Both the position numbers and the translations under genes were made by a program. The notes below the pieces were generated by a model, which did not search any database, was not told the origin of the DNA, and saw only the letters and a program-made list of their open reading frames with translations. Shown here one piece after another: positions 23,795-31,467 of a stretch of 64,000 bases of DNA (position 1 is the stretch's first letter; the number at the start of each line of letters is the position of its first letter). The stretch comes from Novosphingobium cyanobacteriorum (GTDB lineage: Bacteria > Pseudomonadota > Alphaproteobacteria > Sphingomonadales > Sphingomonadaceae), in assembly GCF_029436685.1 (NCBI RefSeq), contig NZ_JAROCY010000003.1, forward strand, positions 248,001 to 312,000, read 5' to 3'.

Positions 23795-24775
23795 ATGATG
23801 TTCACCCACGCCTGGCGGCTTTATGGCCTTGTCTTTGCGGGCATGCGCCCGATTGCCGGCCTCGAAGGCTGTGCCGTGGCTGTTCCGGCTGACCCGGACG
23901 TCACCATCATCGAAGCGCCCGTCACCATGCCGGCGCAGTATGTGGTTGAGGACTTCGCCCAGCTTGCCCCCCTGCCTCAGGGCATGTGCATGCACATCGA
24001 GGAAGCGGGCACCTACCTGATCGAGAACGGCAATCGCATCACCGTCGATCGCTGGCCCGGCGCCACCGATCGGGAAGTGGACATCTATCTCACCGGCTCC
24101 GCGCTTGGCATCCTGCTGCACCAGCGCGCGCTGCTGCCGATACACTGCAATGCGGTGGCCATCGGCGGCCGCGCCTTCCTGTTCTGCGGGGATTCCGGCG
24201 CGGGAAAGTCCACCCTTGCCGCCTGGTTCGAACGCCGCGGCCACCCCTTGCTGACCGACGATCTCTGTGCCGTGCAGGTCAGGCCCGGTCAGCCGCCGCT
24301 GGCCTTGCCCGGCATGCCGCGCATGCGCCTGTGGCGTCAGTCGCTCGAACTGCTCGGCCGCCCGGTTGAAGGCCTGCTGACATTGCCTTGGGAAGACGAC
24401 AAGTTCGAGGCCGTAATGGTCAGCGCCCCCCAGATTGATGCGATGCCCATCGGCGGCATTTACCATCTTCTGACGCAGAACAAGGTTAACGAGCCCGATC
24501 CGCGACCCTCCATCCAGCAGGTCAAAGGTCTGGCCGCCGCAGAGGTCGCCACCGCCAATATCTACCGCAGGCGCTTTGCCGATCACATGGGTCGCACGGC
24601 AGGATATCTCGCAAGTGCGATGGGGTTGATCGGCCAGGTTCCGGTGTTCTCGTTCCGCCGGAACTGGGGTCTGGACCGATTCGAATCGGAATCGCGCGCC
24701 GTGGAAGAGCATGCACGCGGCATCGCCGAATTGTGCACTGCGAAAGAAAGTATGGTTAACCTGCCAGCCCCTTGA
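23795..24775 (+). CDS. HprK-like serine kinase, lasso/RiPP cluster type
   Basis: A 326-residue protein with the C-terminal fold of HPr kinase/PEP carboxykinase. The signature is IHCNAVAIGGRAFLFCGDSG followed by AGKST; the P-loop GDSGAGKST is at residues 132-140, and LLTDD follows where HprK has its catalytic and metal-binding acids. It lacks the HPr-regulation context: no ptsH or ptsN is nearby. Homologues in paeninodin-type clusters phosphorylate the C-terminal Ser of the lasso precursor; here the neighbouring 43-residue peptide also ends in Ser. It starts 11 bases after the oxygenase-like gene. Role in peptide phosphorylation is inferred. Confidence 0.8.
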   Translation: MMFTHAWRLYGLVFAGMRPIAGLEGCAVAVPADPDVTIIEAPVTMPAQYVVEDFAQLAPLPQGMCMHIEEAGTYLIENGNRITVDRWPGATDREVDIYLTGSALGILLHQRALLPIHCNAVAIGGRAFLFCGDSGAGKSTLAAWFERRGHPLLTDDLCAVQVRPGQPPLALPGMPRMRLWRQSLELLGRPVEGLLTLPWEDDKFEAVMVSAPQIDAMPIGGIYHLLTQNKVNEPDPRPSIQQVKGLAAAEVATANIYRRRFADHMGRTAGYLASAMGLIGQVPVFSFRRNWGLDRFESESRAVEEHARGIAELCTAKESMVNLPAP

Positions 24776-24781
24776 CCCACA

Positions 24782-24803
24782 ATATAAGTATAATCACTTA
24801 TAT
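24782..24803. promoter_or_regulatory. 8-base perfect inverted repeat upstream of the precursor gene
   Basis: ATATAAGT and ACTTATAT are separated by six bases in a very AT-rich patch just after the kinase stop, about 180 bases before the precursor start. It may be an operator, and a TATAAT lies across its centre. A TTGACC overlaps the kinase stop, but its spacing to TATAAT (11 bases) is too short for a standard promoter, so I do not call one. Confidence 0.45.
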
Positions 24804-24850
24804 CATTGGTCGATAATGGTGTCAGACTGATGGAATACGCCCGATACGGG

Positions 24851-24879
24851 TGCAACACGAGCCGGAAAGGCTTGTTGCA
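24851..24879 (+). other. bulged RNA hairpin between kinase and precursor genes
   Basis: TGCAACA and AGCC on the left pair with GGCTTGTTGCA on the right around a GGAAA loop, with a two-base bulge. It lies 100 bases before the precursor ATG and has no clean T tract behind it, so it is either a weak terminator for the kinase transcript or a 5'-leader structure of the precursor mRNA. Confidence 0.4.
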
Positions 24880-24978
24880 TTAATGGCTTTTACTTAGCGT
24901 AAAATCGCCGGAAAAGTTTGGCTGTTCAGCCTGCCCGATCCGGTAGCGGAGCAAACGCTCAATCAACGTGAGGCAGCA

Positions 24979-25110
24979 ATGACCGAACAGACCACCAAGA
25001 CCACGGAAACGTGGGAACAGCCGGCGATCATTCGTATGGCCGCTGCTGATGCCGAAAACGCCAACGCCCCCACCGGCGAAGGCAATAGCAACATGGGTAT
25101 GGCTTCCTGA
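24979..25110 (+). CDS. putative RiPP precursor peptide (lasso-like leader, unusual core)
   Basis: A 43-residue open frame, easily missed because of its size. ATG at 24979 follows GTGAGGCAGCA (AGG six bases upstream of the ATG). Residues 12-20 read WEQPAIIRM, a W-x-x-P-x-I variant of the Y-x-x-P-x-L leader motif that PqqD/B1 proteins bind in lasso systems. The tail, residues 28-43, is ANAPTGEGNSNMGMAS: small and polar, with a C-terminal Ser, no Cys and no aromatic residue. A normal lasso core needs Asp or Glu at position 7-9; only a 7-residue ring Ala28-Glu34 fits, and the usual Thr two residues before the core is absent. It sits between the kinase and pqqD-like genes and is followed by a strong hairpin. 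Confidence 0.7.
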   Translation: MTEQTTKTTETWEQPAIIRMAAADAENANAPTGEGNSNMGMAS

Positions 25111-25120
25111 TAGGACGCCT

Positions 25121-25152
25121 CCGGCGCGGTGGCCTTCGTGCCACCGCGCCGG
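25121..25152 (+). terminator. 12-bp perfect hairpin after the precursor gene (attenuator or mRNA stabiliser)
   Basis: CCGGCGCGGTGG and CCACCGCGCCGG form a perfect 12-bp stem around an eight-base loop, starting ten bases past the precursor stop. There is no T run, only CCATTTGCGG. Placement between a peptide gene and its enzyme genes is typical of RiPP operons, where it lets more precursor than enzyme mRNA accumulate. Confidence 0.75.
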
Positions 25153-25278
25153 CCATTTGCGGCAACGCCGTAAAAATCGATCTTCATTCAAGAATCCGGC
25201 CGCGCCATACCATCGCACGGCGGGTAAATCCGTTTCCGCACAACCAGGTTCAGCACCGCCAATCGGGAAACCACCACG

Positions 25279-25590
25279 ATGGAAACCGCCGCCCTTCCCG
25301 CCGACGCCCGCCTGCAGGCCGATTTCGATCTGGCAGTGCGCCGCTCCGCCAACGCAACGACTGCGGAAATTGACGGACAGGTCGTGGCGCTCGATCTGAA
25401 CACCGGCACGTGTTTCGGCCTGAACCGGGTGGCATCGCGCATCTGGCAGCTGATCGAAACCCCTGCCAGCGCGCGCGAAGTCACACAGTCGCTCCTGCAG
25501 GTCTACGACGTTCCTGCGCAGACATGTGCGACGCAAACTGCCGATCTGTTGCGTGAGCTGGTCGAAATCGGCCTGGCCGAGCGGGCCTGA
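25279..25590 (+). CDS. PqqD-family peptide recognition protein (lasso B1-like)
   Basis: A 103-residue stand-alone RiPP recognition element. The central block ATTAEIDGQVVALDLNTGTC followed by FGLNRVASRIW is the PqqD fold signature, and the C-terminal helices end in LRELVEIGLAERA. In lasso systems with a split B protein, B1 binds the leader and hands it to the B2 protease and the cyclase. It lies 168 bases after the precursor gene, beyond the hairpin, and 28 bases before the cyclase gene. The ribosome-binding site is weak. The family call is firm; partner assignment rests on context. Confidence 0.88.
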   Translation: METAALPADARLQADFDLAVRRSANATTAEIDGQVVALDLNTGTCFGLNRVASRIWQLIETPASAREVTQSLLQVYDVPAQTCATQTADLLRELVEIGLAERA

Positions 25591-25618
25591 TCGGGCAAGA
25601 GGTCCGGGGAACAGCACT

Positions 25619-27577
25619 ATGACCGCCATCTTCGCCGCAGTGCGTTGCGATGGCCACGACACAACCGTCCGCGCCGAAGCGGACCGGATGGCCGCAGCCC
25701 TTGCCCGCTTTGGCGAGGTGCCGACACAGCTCACCCAATCGACCTTGCCTGATGGCGCGTCTGCGGTGATCGGCAAACGGTTGATGCCGCTGCTCGATGA
25801 AGATCGTTATCCCGACCCGTTGTCGCCCCTCGCACGCACAGCGCTGCCAAATCCACGATGGACCGTCGCTGCGGACGTACGACTGACGGATCGCGCAGGT
25901 CTGGCCACCGCGCTGGACCTGCCCGAGGCGGCAGCTGCGCAGCTATCAGACGCGATGCTGGTCGCTCACGCCTTCGAACGCTGGGGCACCGACGCGCCGC
26001 AGCACATCGACGGCCCCTTTGCGATCATAGCCATCGAGGTTGCCACAGGACGCGTCTTGCTCGCCCGCGATTTCACCGGCGACCGACCGCTGCTGTTCCA
26101 CGTTTCGCAAAATGGACTCTGGGCAGCCTCCATGCCCGAAGGGCTCAACGCACTTCCTCACCTGCCCCGCGCGGCCAATGAACAGGGATACGAAAGCTTC
26201 CTGCGTGCCATCGAGTTCGAGGGCACGCATACACCCTATGCCGGGCTGGAACGCGTGCTGCCCGGCCATGTCGCCACGTGGCAGCCGCAATCCGATAAGG
26301 TCACGCAGGTCCGGCACTGGGAGCCTGACACCACCCCTCTGCGCCTGGCCAATCAGGCCGAATATGAAGCAGCCCTGTCTGCGGCTCTCGATGCCGCCGT
26401 TGCCGCCTCGCTGCGGGGTGCGGGCAGCGAAGTGGCGGCCCATTTGAGCGCGGGGTTCGATTCCACGGCGGTGGTCGTCACCGCCGCTCGGCTGCTTGCG
26501 CCTTCGGGCGGGCGGGTCTGCGCTTTTACCGCCGTGCCCCGGCCGGGACCGAAAGCTCCGCTTCCTTCCCGATACATCGGTGATGAAGGTGATCTGGCGG
26601 CACAGACTGCGGCCATGCATGCCAATGTCGATCATGTCCGCGTCACCGCCACTACCGGTCCGATCGAAGGCATGGAGCGGGCGCTGCTGCGCTATGGGAT
26701 GCCGGTCCTCAACATCTGCAACCTGCCTTGGGTGGACGCCATCGCCGAAGAGGCGAAGCGCCGTCGGCTCACCGTGCTGTTGCAGGCGGCGATGGGCAAC
26801 GCCACGATCAGCGAATCCGGGGTGGAAGCCCTGCCCGAATTGCTCCGCGCCGGGCGCCTGCCCACGTGGTGGCGCCTTGCCCGTGGCTTCGTCCGCAATG
26901 GGTGGATGCGCTGGAGCGGCATCGTCTGGAATTCAATCGCCCCGATGCTGCCGCGCAAGGTATACGATGCCGGTCAGAGGCTGACCGGACGGGGCACGCT
27001 GCCGCTCCGCCGCTTCAGCCCCCTGCGCGACGACGCCTATGCCGCCGGGCCCGCCTTCCCTGACATCGGACCGGGTGCGTTCACCAGCGTGGCAAACCGG
27101 ATCGCCATCCTGTCCGAAGATTCAGGCATCCTGAAGAAGGCCGATCTCGCGCATTTCGGGCTTGATATTCGCGATCCCACTGCGGACCCGGCTTTGGTCC
27201 GGCTGGCGCTCCGCATACCTGTGGAGCGGCTCTGCTGGAACGGAGAGCCGCGCGCCATCTTGCGGGCGATCCTCTCTGGTCAGGCACCCGAGGCAGTTCT
27301 CCACACTCGCAAGCGCGGGTACCAGGCGGCTGACTGGACTCGGGCGCTGCATGACGAGCGCGACATGCTCAAGGCGGAGATCAATCGGCTTGCCGAGTAC
27401 GAGCCGGCTGCCCGGATGGTCGATATCGAACGGCTCAACCATCTGGTGGAAACGATGCCCGAACCCGACTCTCCGGCCTGGGCCGATCCTGGCCTGGAGA
27501 TCGATTATCGCTACGCGGTGCTGCGCTGCGTTTCCGCCACACGCCACATGCGCCTTGTTGCCGGGAGCAACCACTGA
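25619..27577 (+). CDS. asparagine-synthetase-like macrolactam cyclase (lasso C-like)
   Basis: A 652-residue homologue of asparagine synthetase B. The N-terminal amidohydrolase-like domain lacks the catalytic Cys2 (it begins MTAIFAAV), so it cannot use glutamine. The synthetase half has the PPi-loop SAGFDST at residues 277-283, which adenylates a carboxylate. This combination defines lasso-peptide cyclases, which join the core N-terminus to an Asp or Glu side chain. I start it at ATG 25619, preceded by GGGGA. The next gene starts two bases after its stop. A generic amidotransferase of the cell envelope is the alternative, but B1 and B2 neighbours favour a peptide substrate. Confidence 0.85.
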   Translation: MTAIFAAVRCDGHDTTVRAEADRMAAALARFGEVPTQLTQSTLPDGASAVIGKRLMPLLDEDRYPDPLSPLARTALPNPRWTVAADVRLTDRAGLATALDLPEAAAAQLSDAMLVAHAFERWGTDAPQHIDGPFAIIAIEVATGRVLLARDFTGDRPLLFHVSQNGLWAASMPEGLNALPHLPRAANEQGYESFLRAIEFEGTHTPYAGLERVLPGHVATWQPQSDKVTQVRHWEPDTTPLRLANQAEYEAALSAALDAAVAASLRGAGSEVAAHLSAGFDSTAVVVTAARLLAPSGGRVCAFTAVPRPGPKAPLPSRYIGDEGDLAAQTAAMHANVDHVRVTATTGPIEGMERALLRYGMPVLNICNLPWVDAIAEEAKRRRLTVLLQAAMGNATISESGVEALPELLRAGRLPTWWRLARGFVRNGWMRWSGIVWNSIAPMLPRKVYDAGQRLTGRGTLPLRRFSPLRDDAYAAGPAFPDIGPGAFTSVANRIAILSEDSGILKKADLAHFGLDIRDPTADPALVRLALRIPVERLCWNGEPRAILRAILSGQAPEAVLHTRKRGYQAADWTRALHDERDMLKAEINRLAEYEPAARMVDIERLNHLVETMPEPDSPAWADPGLEIDYRYAVLRCVSATRHMRLVAGSNH

Positions 27578-27579
27578 CA

Positions 27580-28629
27580 ATGCACGGTTCCGTTCCATCC
27601 GCGCTTGATGCGCTTGTCGCGCAGGTGCGCGGGCGACCGCAGGCGATGATACGCCTGGCCCGCACGCTGCTGCTGCCACGCGGCCAGGCAGCAGAGGCCC
27701 GGGCGCTGGTGCATGAAGCGATGGCCTTGGCGCCCAACGATCCTGAAGTGGCCGCGCTCGCGGGCAGCGTGCTGGCACGGGACGTGGGATCATGGTATTT
27801 CACCATGGTCCAGGATCATGATCGCCATGCCCTGTATGAAGCAGCACTTGCACGGGTCGTCAGGCCGGACAGCGTGGTGCTGGATATAGGAGCTGGCACC
27901 GGACTTTTCGCGATGATGGCGGCGCGCGCCGGCGCAGCAAAGGTGATCGCCTGTGAGCGCGATCCCGTGGTGGCGGAAGCTGCAACCGCCGTGGTTGCGG
28001 CCAATGGCCTTTCCGACAGGGTGACGATCCTGCCGATCGCATCGCAGGCGCTTTCGCCCGATCACCTGCCTGCTCTGGCCGACGTGCTGCTGTGGGACAA
28101 CCTGGGGAACAACCTTTGGGGCGCTGGCTGTGCGGCGACGCTGCGCGATGCGCAGCAACGGTTGCTGGCACCGGACGCCGCTGTCTTGCCGTCGCGTGTT
28201 GAGATCATCGCCGCGCTGGCCACAGACCACAAACCGGCCAAGCGCTTAATGACCCAGGCGGCAGGGTTTGACCTGACCCCCTTCAACCACCTGCGCCAGA
28301 CCGGGCGGTTGATCCGCGAGGGCGAATACACCTTGGCCAGCGATCCGGCGACCCTGTTCGATGTCGATTGCACCGCGCGGCACTTGGTTGAGCAGCAGGC
28401 GCGCAAGCCTGTTGCTGCGCACCCCGGCACGGTCCACGGCGTGGTGCAGTGGCTGCGCTTCCACTTGGGCGAAGGCATATCCTATGAAACCCGCGGAGAC
28501 ACAGTCACCGCGTTCGGCGTGCAGTTCCATGGCATAGAACCCTTCACCCTCGATGCGCCGACCACGGTGACGATCGGCGGAGGGCACGATACGCTGGACA
28601 CCTGGTTCTGGGCGGAGCCGCCCCAATGA
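27580..28629 (+). CDS. PRMT-like SAM-dependent methyltransferase in the RiPP operon
   Basis: A 349-residue class I methyltransferase. Residues 1-60 look like a TPR-type helical hairpin (AEARALVHEAMALAPNDPEV). Then WYFTMVQDHDRHALYEAAL resembles the N-terminal region of protein arginine methyltransferases, and VLDIGAGTGLFAMMAARAGA at about residues 100-120 is SAM-binding motif I, with an acidic CERD at the end of beta 2. The double-Glu loop of true arginine methyltransferases is not visible: the equivalent reads LLWDNLGNNLWG. So the target may not be arginine; the precursor does contain one Arg (residue 19, in the leader). It starts two bases after the cyclase stop and overlaps the B2 gene. Confidence 0.78.
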   Translation: MHGSVPSALDALVAQVRGRPQAMIRLARTLLLPRGQAAEARALVHEAMALAPNDPEVAALAGSVLARDVGSWYFTMVQDHDRHALYEAALARVVRPDSVVLDIGAGTGLFAMMAARAGAAKVIACERDPVVAEAATAVVAANGLSDRVTILPIASQALSPDHLPALADVLLWDNLGNNLWGAGCAATLRDAQQRLLAPDAAVLPSRVEIIAALATDHKPAKRLMTQAAGFDLTPFNHLRQTGRLIREGEYTLASDPATLFDVDCTARHLVEQQARKPVAAHPGTVHGVVQWLRFHLGEGISYETRGDTVTAFGVQFHGIEPFTLDAPTTVTIGGGHDTLDTWFWAEPPQ

Positions 28630-29111
28630 GTGTTCCAGGCACCGATTTCCTGCGCAAGTTCCGCAGGTGCAGCAACCGCGAACGGCTGATGCTGGCCGAA
28701 GCCTTGCTGCTCCTGCTTGTTGCGGCGCTTACCCTGCGCTTCGTGCCGTTCCGCCGCGTGGGATCGCTGATCTCCGGTTCCGTGAACGTGCTTCCCGATG
28801 CACAGCGCCGCACCGACATCGCCTGGCTGGTGGCATGGGCGGTGGACCGCGCCGCCAAGCGCAGCCCCTTGCGCTCGATGTGCTTTGAACGCGGCCTGGC
28901 CGCGCAGTGGATGCTGCGGCGGCGCGGAGTGGACGGCACGCTGTTCTTCGGCGTCGCTCCGCGGCCGATGGGCCAGAAGGCGCTGGATGCGCACGTGTGG
29001 GTGCGGGCCGAAGGGCTGGATGTGACTGGTACGCCTGCTCCCGGACAATATGCTGTGCTCGCAACCTTCCCTGCCGGCCGGCAGGGAGCCGAAGGGGCCA
29101 TCGCGGCATGA
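28626..29111 (+). CDS. lasso peptide biosynthesis B2-like protease (transglutaminase-like)
   Basis: A 161-residue cysteine protease of the B2 family, which cleaves the leader from the precursor. It has an N-terminal hydrophobic helix (LMLAEALLLLLVAALTLRFV) and then the catalytic core: Cys86 in SMCFERGLAAQWMLRRRG, His123 in DAHVWV and an acid a little further on. Length fits B2 proteins (about 140-160). ATG overlaps the methyltransferase stop and its own stop overlaps the next start, so expression is coupled. With the PqqD-like protein it completes the split B1/B2 pair of lasso-type clusters. Confidence 0.87.
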   Translation: MSVPGTDFLRKFRRCSNRERLMLAEALLLLLVAALTLRFVPFRRVGSLISGSVNVLPDAQRRTDIAWLVAWAVDRAAKRSPLRSMCFERGLAAQWMLRRRGVDGTLFFGVAPRPMGQKALDAHVWVRAEGLDVTGTPAPGQYAVLATFPAGRQGAEGAIAA

Positions 29112-30235
29112 TGCCGTTCCGCACCCCCGAAATGGCGTTCGTGGCCGCAGCCTGTGCCTGGCCGCGTGGGCCCGCGGATCTCGCCACGCTGAACCGGATC
29201 GCGGCCGGCAAGCCGGACTGGCAGCTTGTGGCGCGGCTGGCGCGGGTGCATCACGTTGTGGCGCTTGTGGCAGATGCGCTGGCCAGCCTTCCCGAAGCGC
29301 CGCCGCTCCGGGCATCGCTGGCGGCAGAAGCTATGCCGCTGCTCGGCATCGCGCTGCGCCAGGCGCATGAAACCGCGCGGCTCGTTGCGCTGCTGGGCAG
29401 CCACCTGATCCCCACCACCGTGCTGAAGGGTGCCGCCACGGCCGCCCGCGCCTTTGGTCGTCCGGGCCTGCGCCAGTCGATCGATATCGACCTGCTGGTT
29501 CCGCAATCGCAGGTGTCCGCCGCTTCCGCCCTGCTTTCGGGCGAAGGATATGTTCTTGAAGGCGATCTGCAGGACGCGCTGCGCCGCGGGCACAAGGACC
29601 TGCTGTTCCACCATCCCGGCACGGACACCACGCTGGAGCTCCACTGGCGCCTGTTCCAGAATCCGCGCCTGCTGCCTGTGCCGGCGCAGACCGTGCCAGT
29701 TGAGATCCTGCCTGGGCGTGATGTGGCCACCCTGCCCCCGCTTGAAGAGGCGATCTATCTCTGCGCGCATGGCGGCGAACATGGCTGGGCGCGGCTGAAG
29801 TGGCTGGTTGACCTAACCGCGCTGATTCGCTGTGGCCGCATCGATGCGCAGGAACTTTATGAAACCGCGCGCCGCCGCCGCCTCACCCGCATGGTCGGCC
29901 CCGGCCTCGTCCTCGCGCACCGCGTCCACGGCACCCCGCTGCCCCCTGCGCTGGAACGTGACATGGCGCGCGATTGGCGGATGCGGCGGCTGGTTGATCT
30001 GTCATGGCAATGCCTTGCCGGTGCAGAGGACGGCCGCGAGCTGACCGAGCGCGAGGGCGGCACCACGCTCAAGAACCTGTCGCATTATCTTTTCTCCGCA
30101 GATCCCCGGAACCTCTGGCACGAAATGCGCTACGACCTGCTCGATCGACCCGAAGGCCAAGGCCTCCTCGCCAGAATCGCAGGCCTCGCCACACGCCTCC
30201 TCATCCGCAAACCTGCTGCGGGAGCGCCAGCATGA
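29108..30235 (+). CDS. nucleotidyltransferase-family protein (lasso-cluster type)
   Basis: A 375-residue protein of the nucleotidyltransferase-like family often found in lasso clusters that also hold an HprK-like kinase. The Pol-beta-like D-x-D is visible in SIDIDLLVP near residues 124-132, preceded by TTVLKGAATAARAFGRPGLRQ where the fold usually has G-S/G-x. LELHWRLF follows at about residue 175 and may supply the third acid. It may add a nucleotide or another group to the peptide or to a phosphate made by the kinase; no reaction can be read directly. Start overlaps the B2 stop and its stop overlaps the pyruvyl transferase gene. Confidence 0.8.
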   Translation: MMPFRTPEMAFVAAACAWPRGPADLATLNRIAAGKPDWQLVARLARVHHVVALVADALASLPEAPPLRASLAAEAMPLLGIALRQAHETARLVALLGSHLIPTTVLKGAATAARAFGRPGLRQSIDIDLLVPQSQVSAASALLSGEGYVLEGDLQDALRRGHKDLLFHHPGTDTTLELHWRLFQNPRLLPVPAQTVPVEILPGRDVATLPPLEEAIYLCAHGGEHGWARLKWLVDLTALIRCGRIDAQELYETARRRRLTRMVGPGLVLAHRVHGTPLPPALERDMARDWRMRRLVDLSWQCLAGAEDGRELTEREGGTTLKNLSHYLFSADPRNLWHEMRYDLLDRPEGQGLLARIAGLATRLLIRKPAAGAPA

Positions 30236-31467
30236 AGATTGCCCTGCTCAACGTGAAGTACAGCCCCAATCTCGGCGACGGGCTGCTTTCCGAATGCCTC
30301 GAGCGCGAGCTCGGACACGCCCTGCCCGGAGCGAAGGTCTTCTCCATCGATCTCGCCGGCCGCACCGCCTATCCGGGCCTTGGCCCCAGCCGCCGCGGGC
30401 AGGCGATCGCCGTGCTCGAAGCGCTGCCGCTGTGGCTGCGCCAGCGGCTCGCCCGCCTCGTCCTTGCCACACTCGTGCGCCTGCGTCTGCGTCGCCATGC
30501 CCGCTCCGCGCTTGAAGGCTGCAGCGCCGCCGTGCTCGGGGGCGGCAACCTCCTCACCGATGCCGATCTCAACTTCCCCATGAAGATCGCTGGCGCCCTT
30601 GCCGAAGTGCGCGCAAAGGGCATTCCCCTCGCCGTCCACGCCGTCGGCGCCAGCCGCAACTGGTCCCCTGCCGGGCGCAGGCTGTTCGCCGGCGCGCTCA
30701 GGTCGGTCCGCCTTACCACTGCCGCCGTTCGTGATGAACGATCGCGCCTTGCGTGGGACAGCCAGCTCGAACCTGCCGGCTTGCCCCCCGCCGGTCTCGT
30801 CGGCGATCCCGGCCTCCTCGCCAGCCTGCACTTCGCGCGCGGCCCCTTGCCTGAGGACGCCCCTCGTGCCGGCCTGTGCATCACCGCGCCCATGGCCCTG
30901 CGTTACCACTCCGACGACGCCCACGGCGATGACGACCTTGACGAATGGTACGCCATGGCCGCCCGCACTCTGGTGCAGCAAGGCTATGCCGTCGCCCTCT
31001 TCACCAACGGCAGCCCCGAAGACCGCGCCTATCTCGCCCGCCTGGGCCCGCAGTGGATCCGCGCGGCAAAGGGTCCCGTCACCATCACCAACCCCTTCGC
31101 CAATCCGGCTGAGCTGACCGCGTTCATCTCGGGCTGTGCAATGATCGTGGCGCACCGCATGCACGCCTGCATCGCCGCGCACAGCTTCGCCATCCCCACC
31201 ATCGGACTGGCCTGGGACATCAAGCTGGACAGCTTCTTCGAGCTGGCCGGCCGTGCCGATTTCATCGCCGCCACCGCAGACCTTCCGGAACCGCGCCTCC
31301 GCGAGCTGATCCGCCGGGCTGGTGATGAAGGCGTTGACCTCGCCGCGCTGGAAAGGCTGATCGCCTCCACCCGCGCCGATGTCAGCACCATGGGCCGTCG
31401 TCTGATGGCAGCTGCGGCCGCCGCCAGCCCACCCCGCACATCCTTGCCGGAGCCTTTGCCCGCATGA
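30232..31467 (+). CDS. polysaccharide pyruvyl transferase family protein
   Basis: A 411-residue GT-B-like enzyme of the CsaB/WcaK/ExoV family, which transfers pyruvate from PEP to a sugar to make a ketal. Typical blocks are LNVKYSPNLGDGLLSECLE at the N-terminus, AAVLGGGNLLTDADLNFP, AVHAVGASRNWSP and the late SGCAMIVAHRMHACIAA with the conserved His, then IPTIGLAWDIKLDSFF. ATG overlaps the nucleotidyltransferase stop, so a glycan-modifying enzyme is translationally coupled to the RiPP genes. Its acceptor is unknown. Confidence 0.88.
   Translation: MKIALLNVKYSPNLGDGLLSECLERELGHALPGAKVFSIDLAGRTAYPGLGPSRRGQAIAVLEALPLWLRQRLARLVLATLVRLRLRRHARSALEGCSAAVLGGGNLLTDADLNFPMKIAGALAEVRAKGIPLAVHAVGASRNWSPAGRRLFAGALRSVRLTTAAVRDERSRLAWDSQLEPAGLPPAGLVGDPGLLASLHFARGPLPEDAPRAGLCITAPMALRYHSDDAHGDDDLDEWYAMAARTLVQQGYAVALFTNGSPEDRAYLARLGPQWIRAAKGPVTITNPFANPAELTAFISGCAMIVAHRMHACIAAHSFAIPTIGLAWDIKLDSFFELAGRADFIAATADLPEPRLRELIRRAGDEGVDLAALERLIASTRADVSTMGRRLMAAAAAASPPRTSLPEPLPA

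Noticed and set aside
24772..24795. TTGACC and TATAAT as a sigma-70 promoter for the precursor gene
   Set aside because: The spacing is 11 bases, far below the usual 16-18; listed only as an inverted repeat.
24830..24883. 17-codon frame MEYARYGCNT... before the precursor gene
   Set aside because: No ribosome-binding site, it overlaps a hairpin, and it has no leader motif; the 43-residue frame fits much better as precursor.
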